Assembly (NCBI RefSeq): GCF_000018685.1
Contig: NC_010001.1
Span: 450,001-514,000 of the forward strand
From: Lachnoclostridium phytofermentans ISDg
Lineage (GTDB): Bacteria > Bacillota > Clostridia > Lachnospirales > Lachnospiraceae
DNA: 64,000 nt
Reading direction: 5' to 3'
A model generated the notes under the pieces. It searched no databases and was not told where the DNA came from. It saw only the letters and a program-made list of their open reading frames with translations. Both the position numbers and the translations under genes were made by a program. This document shows, piece after piece, positions 8,494-17,423 of the stretch. How positions within the stretch are numbered: position 1 is the first letter of the stretch; every line of letters starts with the position of its first letter.

Positions 8494-9414
8494 ATGAATG
8501 ATATATTGTTAAGGTCATCCGTTCTAACAAAGAAGTATAAAAATTATGCTGCTGTTAATCAGGTAAACCTAACGATAAAGCGAGGTGATATCTATGGCTT
8601 TATCGGTAGGAATGGAGCAGGTAAAACTACATTTTTAAAAATGATTAGCGGACTTGCAAAACAAACCTCAGGTAATATAGAGCTATTTGGTGCGGATTGT
8701 AATAAGCAAAAGGAGCTATTTTCCAGGATTGGGGTTTTAATTGAGGCACCGGGATTATTTCCGAATATGACTGCGTTTGAAAATCTAAAGATGAAGTGTA
8801 TCAGTCATGGGATTCAGGATGATAATTATATTCATGAAATTATTGAGCTTATAGGCTTAAAAGATGTAAATAAGAAAAAGACAAAAAATTATTCGCTTGG
8901 TATGAAACAGAGACTTGGAATTGGTATGGCATTGATTGGAGATCCGGACTTACTGGTACTTGATGAGCCAATCAATGGTCTTGATCCTCAAGGGATTGTT
9001 GAAGTGAGAGATACAATTCAACGGTTAAATAAAGAGCGTAATATGACAATCATTATTTCGAGCCATATCTTAGAAGAATTGTCAAAGATAGCGACAAGAT
9101 ATGGGATTATTGATAAGGGGGTACTCCTTCAGGAGTTAACCTGTGAAGAGCTTATGGAGCGTTGCAGTGAGCGTATACAAATTACCTTGACTGGCGTGAA
9201 GGAAGCATGTACAATTCTTGAAGAAAAATTAGGAATTAAAGATTATAAAGTGATTAATCCATCAACCATCTATGTATTTGAGCATCTAGATAATCCTGCA
9301 CTCATTAATATGACACTTTGTAATAATGGGGTTTTGGTCTCGTCATTTCATGTTGCTAATGATGATTTGGAGACCTATTTTATCAATTTAACAGGAGGTG
9401 TTAGTCATGCTTAA
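8494..9414 (+). CDS. ABC transporter ATP-binding protein (drug/peptide export type)
   Basis: A 306-residue ATPase. Walker A is GRNGAGKT at 38-45, the signature is YSLGMKQR at about 134, Walker B is LLVLDEPINGLD at about 154 and the switch His is in SSHILEE at about 190. The C-terminal extension fits CcmA/BcrA-like exporters. ATG 8494 is chosen because GAGGAGG lies 7 bp upstream; an in-frame TTG at 8434 lacks an SD site. It pairs with the permease that follows, which starts inside this gene's last codons (8-bp overlap). The placement between a response regulator and a sensor kinase suggests a peptide-antibiotic or cell-envelope stress exporter. Confidence 0.92.
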   Translation: MNDILLRSSVLTKKYKNYAAVNQVNLTIKRGDIYGFIGRNGAGKTTFLKMISGLAKQTSGNIELFGADCNKQKELFSRIGVLIEAPGLFPNMTAFENLKMKCISHGIQDDNYIHEIIELIGLKDVNKKKTKNYSLGMKQRLGIGMALIGDPDLLVLDEPINGLDPQGIVEVRDTIQRLNKERNMTIIISSHILEELSKIATRYGIIDKGVLLQELTCEELMERCSERIQITLTGVKEACTILEEKLGIKDYKVINPSTIYVFEHLDNPALINMTLCNNGVLVSSFHVANDDLETYFINLTGGVSHA

Positions 9415-10231
9415 AACAATCAAAATGGATCTGTACCGTATGTTCCGCAGTAAAAGCTTTTATGTTACTCTATTCATCACTTTCATTCTTGTTGTTGTAT
9501 CGGTAATAACAATTAAGATTGTACTAAATAATGATAACCTAAAAAATATATACGATCAGGGCATGGATGTATCGGATTCTGTTATAGTTGGAATAGGTAC
9601 GGGTCCGATGAACGTGGATAGTATTGAACTTACACTGGGTGACTTATTTAGTTCATCCGTTGGAGGTGCATCATTAGCTGTTGTAGCTGTCATATTTGCT
9701 ATTATTTTTGTCTGCTCAGAACATAACAGTGGTTATATTAAAAATGTAATTAGCAGAAAAGGATATCGCGATTATTTTACAATTTCAAAAGCTATTTGTA
9801 TGGCGATTTATCTATTGATTACCTTGTTAGGTGCTGCTATTTTAATCGGAATTTCTTCCTCCCTTTTACTCGATACTTTTAGGTTAGGTAATATAAGTGA
9901 GTTTGCATCTTATTTTTTCACCCAATATTTACTTCATTTTGCTTTAGTTATGTTGGTGATTTTTCTATGTAATTTATCTAGAAATATGGCAATCAGTATG
10001 GCGGTTGGAATCTGTATTTGTTCTGGAATGTTAGCATTATTAACTGGTCTATTGGATCGTTTGAAATTAAATATCGTTTTTTCAAACTATTTAGTCACTA
10101 CTAATATGAAGTTGTTACCGATACCATATGATGCAACAATCTATACAAGAGCTATCTTGGTATCCTTAGTCGTTACAATTGTATTTGGAATTTCCAGTAT
10201 TATCTTAATGAGAAAACAAGATGTGAGATAG
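9407..10231 (+). CDS. ABC transporter permease (ABC-2/BcrB-like)
   Basis: A 274-residue membrane protein with six predicted helices. There is one at about 18-40, a ~50-residue extracytoplasmic loop, and then helices near 85-105, 125-150, 165-190, 200-220 and 245-268. This is the architecture of lantibiotic-immunity and bacitracin-type permeases. The ATG at 9407 has a perfect SD (AGGAGGTG) and overlaps the ATPase stop, so translation is coupled. It presumably forms the channel for the ATPase at 8494. The substrate is unknown. Confidence 0.85.
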   Translation: MLKTIKMDLYRMFRSKSFYVTLFITFILVVVSVITIKIVLNNDNLKNIYDQGMDVSDSVIVGIGTGPMNVDSIELTLGDLFSSSVGGASLAVVAVIFAIIFVCSEHNSGYIKNVISRKGYRDYFTISKAICMAIYLLITLLGAAILIGISSSLLLDTFRLGNISEFASYFFTQYLLHFALVMLVIFLCNLSRNMAISMAVGICICSGMLALLTGLLDRLKLNIVFSNYLVTTNMKLLPIPYDATIYTRAILVSLVVTIVFGISSIILMRKQDVR

Positions 10232-10344
10232 GTAAAAATCAAATATTAAAATATCGATTAAAAGGCTTATAGAAGGGTCTTAAAACTATTGGTTGAAAGG
10301 ATTAAAATAAGGACAGATAAGTGAAAAGGAGGAGAAGTTAGAGG

Positions 10345-11238
10345 ATGACATGGATAATAGTGATTGCTTTATGTATTGCAGTTGGATATTTCATTGCTGT
10401 CCTTCAATATAAAAAGCAAATTCGTACTTGGAACCAGAATCTTTCCTTTATCTTATCTAATAATTCTAATATGCGATTAGAACAGTTAGTTCCGTCGAAG
10501 GATGTTTCGAAGTTATTGGATTTATTGAATGAGTTAATGCAAAGACATAGAAAACTTAAGGTAGAGTATGAAGTGAAGGATGAGGCATTTAAACAATTGA
10601 TAACAAACCTATCTCATGACATACGCACACCGCTTACTTCGCTCGACGGATATTTTCAGTTATTAACAAAAGCGAAAGAACCTGAGGTACGGGAACACTA
10701 TATTACTATCATCGAAGGTCGTATCAGACAATTGTCCGAGATGCTTGACCAATTGTTTCTCTACATGAAATTACAGAATGATTGTTATGAACTTTCCATA
10801 GAGAAATGCAATCTTAGCCAGATTCTATGTGAATGTATACTTGATTTTTATGAGCAATTTACGAACCGGGGAATTGAGCCTGTGATACATTTACCAGAAG
10901 AAGAGATGATAATGCTTGGTAACCCCTCGGCTCTTATCCGTATCCTTCAGAACATGATTAAGAATGCTTTAGAACATGGAAATGAGCATTTTCAGATTAC
11001 CTTGGAGAAAGAGGAAGAAATTGTAGTTACATGTAAAAATGGCTATGCCAATGGAGAAGAAGTCGACTTTTCTTTAATCTTTGAACGTTTCTATAAAGCT
11101 GATAAAGCACGGACAAGAAGTTCTACAGGATTAGGCCTTGCAATCGCCAAAGAATTAACTGAAAAGCTTGGAGGAAGTATAGAAGCCATCAATGAAGGGA
11201 CTGAGTTTTTAATTAAGGTTCATTTTCCGGTTGGTTAG
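10345..11238 (+). CDS. Sensor histidine kinase with a single N-terminal membrane helix
   Basis: A 297-residue kinase. There is one short hydrophobic helix (3-20) and no extracellular domain, then a HisKA domain with phospho-acceptor H91 (LSHDIRTPLTSL), an N-box NMIKNALEHGN at about 203 and a G-box GLGLAIAKEL at about 262. Such kinases with minimal sensing regions usually take their signal from a partner membrane protein, here probably the adjacent ABC permease. It has an SD site (AAAGGAGG) upstream. It is the last gene of the RR-ABC-kinase cassette, 113 bp after the permease, and an inverted repeat at 11274-11321 follows. Confidence 0.9.
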   Translation: MTWIIVIALCIAVGYFIAVLQYKKQIRTWNQNLSFILSNNSNMRLEQLVPSKDVSKLLDLLNELMQRHRKLKVEYEVKDEAFKQLITNLSHDIRTPLTSLDGYFQLLTKAKEPEVREHYITIIEGRIRQLSEMLDQLFLYMKLQNDCYELSIEKCNLSQILCECILDFYEQFTNRGIEPVIHLPEEEMIMLGNPSALIRILQNMIKNALEHGNEHFQITLEKEEEIVVTCKNGYANGEEVDFSLIFERFYKADKARTRSSTGLGLAIAKELTEKLGGSIEAINEGTEFLIKVHFPVG

Positions 11239-11273
11239 AAAATTCTGTAGGAATCTAAGGTAGTCGGTAAATT

Positions 11274-11321
11274 AATTATTATAAAAGGTATTAGTTAAGT
11301 ATTATGCCCTTTATAATAATT
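11274..11321 (+). terminator. Inverted repeat after the histidine kinase gene
   Basis: Arms AATTATTATAAAAGG (11274-11288) and CCCTTTATAATAATT (11307-11321). It is AT-rich and has no clean T-run. Nothing else is seen in 11239-11475. Confidence 0.5.
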
Positions 11322-11475
11322 ATGTATTAAATCGATAATATTGGTATCATAGAAATGTATTTAGATATTAATCAAATTTATACCCGAGATTGTATAATCA
11401 ATTTAAGGTTTATAAGAAGAGGCTATACCAACTATATGAAAGATATCTAGTTAAGAAATAGTTTTTTAAGAAAAC

Positions 11476-11533
11476 AAAACAGGTACAAAGTGATTTCATA
11501 AAAAAATTTTGAATATCACTTTGTACCTGTTTT
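11476..11533 (-). terminator. Terminator of the ABC-F gene
   Basis: A perfect 19-bp stem, AAAACAGGTACAAAGTGAT against its complement (11476-11494, 11515-11533). On the minus strand the stem is followed by a T-rich run, so it ends the ABC-F transcript. Confidence 0.85.
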
Positions 11534-11568
11534 CATGTTGATATAATATTATTGGCTAAAATAGCCTA

Positions 11569-13122
11569 TTAAATCTTAGTTGACCAATTACTACAATCGA
11601 TAACTTTTGTAGCGAAATTTTCATAAAAATCTGGCTCATGACAGATTAATAAGATGCTTCCTTTATATTCGCTAAGAGCACGTTTCAATTCGTCCTTTGC
11701 CTCCACATCTAGATGGTTCGTAGGTTCGTCAAGGAGCAAAATATTAGTGTCTCGGTTGATTAGCTTACAAAGTCTAACTTTTGCTTGTTCTCCACCGCTT
11801 AATACGCGTACTTGGCTTTCAATGTGCTTTGTTGTAAGTCCACATTTTGCAAGAGCAGAACGTACTTCATACTGTGTCCAGGATGGGAATTCACGCCAGA
11901 GTTCTTCAATACAGGTATTATTTTTCGCACCTGTCATCTCTTGCTCAAAGTATCCTTGATAAAGGTAGTCGCCTAGGGTTACATTACCGCTTAAGGAAGG
12001 TATAATTCCTAAGATACTCTTCATCAATGTTGTTTTTCCGATACCATTCGCACCTTTTAAGATAATTTTATCGCCGCGCTCCATAGAAAGAGTGATTGGC
12101 TGTGATAGTGGTTCATCATAACCAATAACCAAATGCTCTGTCTGGAAGATGTAACGGCTTGCAGCACGAGCTTCTTTAAAATGAAACTCTGGCTTTGGTT
12201 TTTCTTTAGCTAGCTCAATAACATCCATCTTGTCTAGTTTTTTCTGACGAGACATTGCCATGTTACGGGTAGATACACGCGCTTTATTGCGGGCAACAAA
12301 GTCTTGTAGTTCGCTAATTTCTTGTTGTTGCTTTTTATAAGCAGCTTCTAATTGTGATTTTTTCATTGCGTAAACTTCTTGGAACTTATCATAATCTCCA
12401 ACATAACGATTTAATTCACCGTTTTCCATATGATAAATAAGATTAATTACACTATTTAAGAATGGAATATCATGTGAGATTAAGATAAATGCGTTTTCAT
12501 ACTCTTGTAAATAGCGCTTAAGCCATTCAATGTGTTCTACGTCCAAGTAGTTTGTAGGCTCATCGAGAAGTAGAATGTCTGGCTTTTCAAGAAGTAATTT
12601 ACCTAATAAGACTTTAGTTCTTTGACCACCGCTTAGGTCAGTAACGTCTTTATCCAAGCCAATATCGGTAAGTCCAAGAGCTCGTCCGATTTCTTCTACC
12701 TTGGAGTCAATAATATAAAAATCATGAGCGTCTAAAAGGTCTTGAATCGTACCGAACTCCTCCATAAGCTCTGCCATCTTTTCATCGGAGGCATCCGCTA
12801 ATTCATTACAGATGGAATTCATTTTAGATTCTAATTCAAATAAGAAGTTAAAAGCAGATTTTAGTACATCGCGGATTGACATTCCTTTTTCTAGTACAGA
12901 ATGCTGATCAAGATAGCCAACGCGAACATTTTTTGACCATTCAATCGTACCTTCATCTGGCATAAGTTTATTGGTAATAATATTCATAAAAGTAGATTTA
13001 CCTTCACCATTTGCTCCGATAAGCCCAATATGTTCCCCCTTTAACAGACGGAAGGATACATCGTGAAAAATCATTCGCTCACCAAAACCATGATTTAGGT
13101 TCGATACATTTAATATACTCAT
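11569..13122 (-). CDS. ABC-F family ATPase (YkpA/YbiT-like)
   Basis: A 517-residue soluble protein with two ABC domains in one chain and no membrane helices. Walker A motifs are GANGEGKST (about 36-44) and GANGIGKTT (about 357-365). Signatures LSGGQ and LSGGE each precede an LLLDEPTN(Y/H)LD Walker B. The two halves are joined by the charged, coiled-coil P-site tRNA interaction region (about 240-310). ABC-F proteins act on the ribosome, either as translation factors or as antibiotic-resistance factors. The level of similarity seen by eye fits the YkpA/YbiT group better than dedicated resistance proteins. A GC-rich hairpin sits directly upstream of its SD (13138-13151), which could point to regulated translation. 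Confidence 0.92.
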   Translation of the reverse strand: MSILNVSNLNHGFGERMIFHDVSFRLLKGEHIGLIGANGEGKSTFMNIITNKLMPDEGTIEWSKNVRVGYLDQHSVLEKGMSIRDVLKSAFNFLFELESKMNSICNELADASDEKMAELMEEFGTIQDLLDAHDFYIIDSKVEEIGRALGLTDIGLDKDVTDLSGGQRTKVLLGKLLLEKPDILLLDEPTNYLDVEHIEWLKRYLQEYENAFILISHDIPFLNSVINLIYHMENGELNRYVGDYDKFQEVYAMKKSQLEAAYKKQQQEISELQDFVARNKARVSTRNMAMSRQKKLDKMDVIELAKEKPKPEFHFKEARAASRYIFQTEHLVIGYDEPLSQPITLSMERGDKIILKGANGIGKTTLMKSILGIIPSLSGNVTLGDYLYQGYFEQEMTGAKNNTCIEELWREFPSWTQYEVRSALAKCGLTTKHIESQVRVLSGGEQAKVRLCKLINRDTNILLLDEPTNHLDVEAKDELKRALSEYKGSILLICHEPDFYENFATKVIDCSNWSTKI

Positions 13123-13137
13123 TCTGACCTCAATTCT

Positions 13138-13156
13138 GGCGCTTTAGCGCCTTTTT
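13138..13156 (-). promoter_or_regulatory. 5'-UTR hairpin ahead of the ABC-F gene
   Basis: GGCGC-TTTA-GCGCC (13138-13151) lies about 5 bp upstream of the SD region (GAGGTC on the minus strand) of the ABC-F gene. On the plus strand it is followed by TTTTT and would resemble a terminator, but no plus-strand gene leads into it. The rest of 13157-13383 shows no clear feature. Confidence 0.45.
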
Positions 13157-13383
13157 ATAACAATAGTAATCTATAAACAAATTACCGGTTGAAAAATCTC
13201 GTTCATTCAACCTAAAGCTCCATATATAACGAATTCAGTAGGTGCAAAACATGTACATTATAGACGATATAGAGGCAAATTTCAAGAGATTTCTCTTTAG
13301 CAAGCTTGGGCTATAGTAACATTTTTGTTAAATTATTAAGTTTGAATTATTAAAAATTTAATGGGATATTAATGAAACCATCA

Positions 13384-13412
13384 TTTACGGGAGATTCTAG
13401 TTGTGATAGAAT
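13384..13412 (+). promoter_or_regulatory. Candidate promoter of the DUF1700 gene
   Basis: TTTACG (13384-13389), 17 bp, TAGAAT (13407-13412), 25 bp before the ATG. Confidence 0.4.
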
Positions 13413-13436
13413 GTTTTTTATTAAAGGAGATAACAT

Positions 13437-13946
13437 ATGACAATACAAGAATTTTTAAATCAATTAAGAGATAGCTTGGATGGCGAACTCCCTTACAATG
13501 AAATTGTTTCTAATATAAATTATTATAGAGATTATATGAATTCGAAAAAGGGGGAGCAGTCGGAAGAAGAAATCACTGCGGGTCTAGGTGACCCTCGTCT
13601 GATTGCAAGAACTATTATTGAAACTTATCAGATGAATCATGATAATAAAGTACATTATCAATCTTATAGCTATTCTGATGGAGGGAATTATCAATCTACG
13701 AATTCCTCAAATACTAATTATGATCGAGATAGAGACAGAAAGAAAGAACGGGACCATTCCGTATTTAAGACAATAGGTATTCAGGGTTGGCTTGGTTGTC
13801 TGGTTAGTTTAATTATTTTATTTATTGTATTAGGTGCTGTATTCTGGATTGGTGCTATTGCTTTTAAGGTATTTATAAGATTTGTACTTCCTATTATTTT
13901 AATTGTTGCAGGAATTTCTTATCTTAGCAATCGATTTAAAAAGTAA
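13437..13946 (+). CDS. DUF1700-family membrane protein
   Basis: A 169-residue protein. The N-terminal ~70 residues (TIQEFLNQLRDSLDGELP, then a stretch ending GLGDPRLIARTI) match the DUF1700 cytoplasmic domain found in many Firmicute membrane proteins near envelope-stress regulators. Residues 75-110 form a hydrophilic Ser/Asn/Tyr/Asp/Arg-rich linker. Two hydrophobic helices follow (about 116-140 and 142-163), and the protein ends with basic residues. The SD is AAAGGAG. No PadR regulator, a common partner of this family, is next to it. The function is not established. Confidence 0.8.
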   Translation: MTIQEFLNQLRDSLDGELPYNEIVSNINYYRDYMNSKKGEQSEEEITAGLGDPRLIARTIIETYQMNHDNKVHYQSYSYSDGGNYQSTNSSNTNYDRDRDRKKERDHSVFKTIGIQGWLGCLVSLIILFIVLGAVFWIGAIAFKVFIRFVLPIILIVAGISYLSNRFKK

Positions 13947-14028
13947 TGAGGAGAAATTTAGTAATCATGAAAAATTGCAAAAAAGCAAGGCAAAGTACGA
14001 ATCTCGGACTTTTCCTTGATATGAAAAA

Positions 14029-14075
14029 ATGGAGTATTGCAAATCAGCTAATTTTAGCTTTTTGCGATACTCCAT
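14029..14075. terminator. Bidirectional terminator between the DUF1700 and satP genes
   Basis: A 15-bp stem ATGGAGTATTGCAAA/TTTGCGATACTCCAT (one G-U pair). On the minus strand it is followed by TTTTTCATATC, so it mainly ends satP. The 61-codon ORF 13946-14131 that runs through it is not considered real. Confidence 0.85.
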
Positions 14076-14090
14076 CTAAATATTGGATGA

Positions 14091-14651
14091 TTAAAGTGGT
14101 AGAATTGTCTTTTTATATTCCTCATTTATAACTTGTGCAACGGAATTATAAATTGCAGAGAGTCCACAAAATATACCAACATAACCTGCAATGGTATGAA
14201 TACTGTGTGAATCTGTAAAATTAGCTGCAGCTAATAAGAAAAATAATAATGCTAATGAACCAAATACAATACGTGATGCTATATTATGTTTCAAGGTACC
14301 GATAAACATAAACAAGGTAAAAATCCCCCACAGAAGTAGATAATATCCAAGGCTGATAGAATCAGAAGAAGCTATAGACTTGGTTGGATTCATCCAGATC
14401 AGTATGAGTGACCACCAAAAGAATCCGTAAGCTGTAAATGCGGTGGCTCCAAACGTATTATTTTTCTTAAACTCCATAATACCAGCTATTATTTGAGCTG
14501 CTCCTCCGAGAGCAAATCCCATTGCTACGGTAACAATGGATAGCGGTATAATACCTGCATTATGTAGGTTAAGTAAACAGGTTGTCATTCCAAATCCTAG
14601 CAAACCAAGTGGAGCTGGATTGGCAATCGTTGCTTTTGTTTCTGTTGACAT
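14091..14651 (-). CDS. satP: Acetate/succinate uptake transporter, GPR1/FUN34/YaaH (SatP) family
   Basis: A 186-residue integral membrane protein with six hydrophobic helices. The family signature NPAPLGLLGFG occurs at residues 11-21. Members import acetate or succinate, coupled to protons. In fermentative clostridia a role in acetate movement in either direction is plausible. The ATG at 14651 has a GGGAGG SD. It is monocistronic, with its own terminator downstream. Confidence 0.93.
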   Translation of the reverse strand: MSTETKATIANPAPLGLLGFGMTTCLLNLHNAGIIPLSIVTVAMGFALGGAAQIIAGIMEFKKNNTFGATAFTAYGFFWWSLILIWMNPTKSIASSDSISLGYYLLLWGIFTLFMFIGTLKHNIASRIVFGSLALLFFLLAAANFTDSHSIHTIAGYVGIFCGLSAIYNSVAQVINEEYKKTILPL

Positions 14652-14774
14652 AGTGTCCTCCCATTAAGTTGTTAAGGTGATAATTAAACATAGATTGCTA
14701 TTGTAGCATGAGATTTACTAAATTGCAATTAGGAAAATTAGATTATGGCCATAGATCATAAGAAGTATAAAAAA

Positions 14775-14910
14775 AGTGAAAGATCTGAATCAAGGAGGGG
14801 TATATATAAAGTGAAAGAGTTGAATCAAAGAGATATATATAATGAAGATCTGAATCAAAGAGAGATATATATAAAGTGAAACAGCCAGTAGGGGAGCTAC
14901 CGGCTGTTTC
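14775..14910 (+). repeat. Three imperfect ~31-35-bp tandem repeats ending in a hairpin
   Basis: Three copies share the core GAATCAAAGAGATATATATA: about 14775-14809, 14810-14840 and 14841-14873. They are followed at once by the hairpin AACAGCCAGTA/TACCGGCTGTT (14880-14907). No gene lies upstream on the plus strand. The interval 14652-15279 otherwise holds a triple AATAAGAAAT repeat at about 15151-15180. Confidence 0.65.
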
Positions 14911-15224
14911 GTTGAGGGGAGTATAAATAATTAATAAGGGGTTATATAGCGTATCAAAATTATGTAAGCTTGCTAAGTAGTTTCCTACTTACTTCGTATT
15001 CATAATTACTGATACAATTTCAATGATACTACATAAAAAGGGAAAAATCAATAGATAAATAAATCTTTTTTTAATTTTAGAACTGCTAAATATTTCCTTA
15101 ATAGAATAAAAATGAAAAAGATAGAATTGTGTATTATTTTGTAAGAGATGATAAGAAATAATAAGAAATAATAAGAAATAAGGGTTAAAATCTAATCCTC
15201 ATCAATGAATAAATATCAAAAGAT

Positions 15225-15252
15225 TAGACATACTAACTCATGTAGTTATAAT
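15225..15252 (+). promoter_or_regulatory. Promoter of the small Asn-rich gene
   Basis: TAGACA (15225-15230), 16 bp, TATAAT (15247-15252), 28 bp before the ATG. Confidence 0.5.
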
Positions 15253-15279
15253 AAATAATTTTTAATAGGAGGACATACT

Positions 15280-15480
15280 ATGTCATCAGAAAATAATAGC
15301 AGAAATGCAAACAGCAATAATGCAAACAGCAATAATACAAACAGCAATAATACAAACAGCAATAATACAGGTTCTAATAAGAATTCTCAGAATTCCCAGA
15401 ACGCACAAAATACTCAGAATACCTCAAAAAATTATTCTGGTAGCTCCAAGAATACACAAAACAATCAGAACTACAGATAG
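15280..15480 (+). CDS. Small Asn/Ser/Gln-rich low-complexity protein
   Basis: A 66-residue protein made almost entirely of Asn, Ser, Gln and Thr, with a 5-residue repeat (NSNNT) at about 11-30. It has no hydrophobic segment. The composition recalls gamma-type small acid-soluble spore proteins and other spore-associated peptides, but no diagnostic motif is present, so the function is unknown. It looks real: there is an upstream promoter, a full AGGAGG SD site 7 bp before the ATG, and a strong dedicated terminator. The overlapping 61-codon ORF in another frame comes from the repeat and has no SD. Confidence 0.65.
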   Translation: MSSENNSRNANSNNANSNNTNSNNTNSNNTGSNKNSQNSQNAQNTQNTSKNYSGSSKNTQNNQNYR

Positions 15481-15517
15481 TTATCAATAAACAAATATTA
15501 TTTTGTAGGACAGAGAG

Positions 15518-15544
15518 TTTCTTATAAAAAATTTTTATAAGAAA
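15518..15544 (+). repeat. 27-bp near-perfect AT palindrome
   Basis: 13-bp arms TTTCTTATAAAAA/TTTTTATAAGAAA around a single A, in the 3' UTR of the small Asn-rich gene. Confidence 0.7.
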
Positions 15545-15571
15545 TAATTGTAGTGTGTATTCTATTTATTT

Positions 15572-15633
15572 TGCCTAGGATGTAGTATTGTAAGACGATA
15601 AATCTTATTTTACTACATCCTAGGCATTTTTTT
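15572..15633 (+). terminator. Terminator of the small Asn-rich gene
   Basis: A perfect 16-bp stem TGCCTAGGATGTAGTA/TACTACATCCTAGGCA with a 23-nt loop, followed by a T7 run. Confidence 0.9.
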
Positions 15634-15732
15634 GTCAGTATGACACCTAAAACAATCACCATTTCAGTCGAATGGAATACTATATTGTAGAAAGTTTTTT
15701 CTTTGTATTCTATAACAAAGGCGGTGTATGGT

Positions 15733-16035
15733 ATGTATTTTGAAGGCGTGCGGTTAGATGAAATTAGCCGTTATATTGATAGAAAGGATGCTATAATTGT
15801 AGACTTAAGAAAAAAAGAAGATTATGATAAGGGTCATATTCCAAACGCTGTTAGTGTACCATATACTTCGTCAGAGGAACTTGCAGAAAAAGTTAGATAT
15901 TTTAAAGTGATTATTTTATATTGTTACCGAGGAAATTTAAGTATGTTAGCAGCGAGAGATCTTAGCGGGATACAAGGAAAGGTTTATCATATTTGCGGAG
16001 GTATTCATGCCTATCCGTATCGTTTGGAACGTTAG
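15733..16035 (+). CDS. Rhodanese-like domain protein
   Basis: A ~100-residue single-domain rhodanese. The fold signatures are IVDLRKKEDYDKGHIPNA (about 21-38), the active-site loop YCYRGNLS with the catalytic Cys near residue 63, and the C-terminal GGIHAYP. Such proteins carry sulfur as a cysteine persulfide. No sulfur-metabolism gene is adjacent, so the partner is unknown. ATG 15733 is preferred, with GGCGG upstream; an in-frame TTG at 15703 and a GTG at 15724 are alternatives. It is followed 150 bp later by the methyltransferase gene. Confidence 0.85.
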   Translation: MYFEGVRLDEISRYIDRKDAIIVDLRKKEDYDKGHIPNAVSVPYTSSEELAEKVRYFKVIILYCYRGNLSMLAARDLSGIQGKVYHICGGIHAYPYRLER

Positions 16036-16187
16036 TGATATAATTACATTGACTGAAAGAGAAAAGAGAATTACAATGAGACCAGTGGTTTTTAGAAAAT
16101 CAACGAAAGCAGTGGAATTCTCGACTGTTTTAGTTGGTTTTCTATGCGCTATTTATAGCGTATTGTTTAAAACAATTGGAGGTTAGA

Positions 16188-17330
16188 ATGAGTCGATACG
16201 AATATATTGCTCCATGTCATTTTGGTTTGGAGGCAGTACTGAAGCGAGAAATTACGGATTTAGGTTACGAAATCGTCAGTGTAGAAGATGGACGAGTTAT
16301 TTTTGCTGGAGATGAGACCGCAATCTGTAGAGCGAATATGTTTTTAAGAACAACAGAAAGAATTCTTATAAAAGTAGCGAAATTCAAAGCGGAAACCTTT
16401 GAAGAATTATTTCAAAATACAAAGGAGGTTCCATGGGAACAGTACATTCCTAAGGACGGTAAGTTCTGGGTCGCAAAAGCTACATCAATTAAGAGTAAAT
16501 TATTTAGTCCTACCGATATTCAATCTATTATGAAAAAAGCTATGGTGGAAAGATTAAAGGGCGTATATAAGGTGGAATGGTTCGAGGAGAGTGGTAATGA
16601 ATATCCTGTCCGTGTTACCTTTATGAAAGATGAGATTACCATTGGTATTGATACATCTGGTGTATCACTTCATAAAAGAGGATACCGTAAGCTAATATCC
16701 AAGGCGCCAATCACAGAAACTTTGGCAGCAGCACTCATTATGTTAACTCCATGGAATAAAGACTGCGTATTAATCGATCCATTCTGCGGTAGTGGTACAT
16801 TTCCTATCGAAGCAGCCATGATTGGAGCTAGAATAGCTCCTGGTCTTAATCGTTCCTTTTTAGCGGAGAATTGGACGGATTTGATACCAAAGAAGGCATG
16901 GTATGAAGCAGCAGAAGAGGCAAATGGTATGATTCTTCATGACATCGAAATGAATATCCAGGGATATGACATTGATGGAGAAGTAATTAAGGCTGCAAAG
17001 CAAAATGCTGAGGTTGCAGGAGTGGATCAATACATTCACTTTCAAAAACGTTCTGTTAGTGAGCTTAGCAGTCCGAAAAAATATGGGTTTATAATAACTA
17101 ACCCACCATATGGAGAGCGTTTGGAGGATAAATCAGCAATGCCTCCTATTTATCATGAGATTGGACAAGCAATGAAACGCTTAGATACTTGGTCTAGCTA
17201 CTTAATTACAAGTTATGAAGATGCTGAAAAACACATTGGACGTCAGGCTGATCGGAATAGAAAAATCTATAATGGTATGTTAAAAACTTATTTTTATCAA
17301 TATATGGGTCCAAAACCACCGAAACGTTAA
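16188..17330 (+). CDS. THUMP-domain class I RNA methyltransferase (YpsC/RlmL-like)
   Basis: A 380-residue protein beginning MSRYEYIAPCHFGLE. It has an N-terminal ferredoxin-like/THUMP RNA-binding region (1-155) and a Rossmann methyltransferase domain with the SAM motif DPFCGSGTFPIEAA (about 204-217) and catalytic NPPYGER (about 305-311). The architecture matches Firmicute YpsC and the N-terminal half of E. coli RlmL, which makes m2G2445 in 23S rRNA. The same target is inferred but not shown. ATG 16188 has a GGAGGT SD, and an in-frame upstream ATG at 16134 has none. Confidence 0.9.
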   Translation: MSRYEYIAPCHFGLEAVLKREITDLGYEIVSVEDGRVIFAGDETAICRANMFLRTTERILIKVAKFKAETFEELFQNTKEVPWEQYIPKDGKFWVAKATSIKSKLFSPTDIQSIMKKAMVERLKGVYKVEWFEESGNEYPVRVTFMKDEITIGIDTSGVSLHKRGYRKLISKAPITETLAAALIMLTPWNKDCVLIDPFCGSGTFPIEAAMIGARIAPGLNRSFLAENWTDLIPKKAWYEAAEEANGMILHDIEMNIQGYDIDGEVIKAAKQNAEVAGVDQYIHFQKRSVSELSSPKKYGFIITNPPYGERLEDKSAMPPIYHEIGQAMKRLDTWSSYLITSYEDAEKHIGRQADRNRKIYNGMLKTYFYQYMGPKPPKR

Positions 17331-17423
17331 GAGTCTAATATAAAAAAGTAAAACAAGGACTGAGGTATAAAGTTCTCCATCTTCCAATGAGAAGAGACTT
17401 TTTGCCACAGTCCATTCTTTTAC

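Noticed and set aside
13946..14131. 61-codon ORF after the DUF1700 gene
   Set aside because: It runs through a strong bidirectional terminator and into the end of satP on the other strand.
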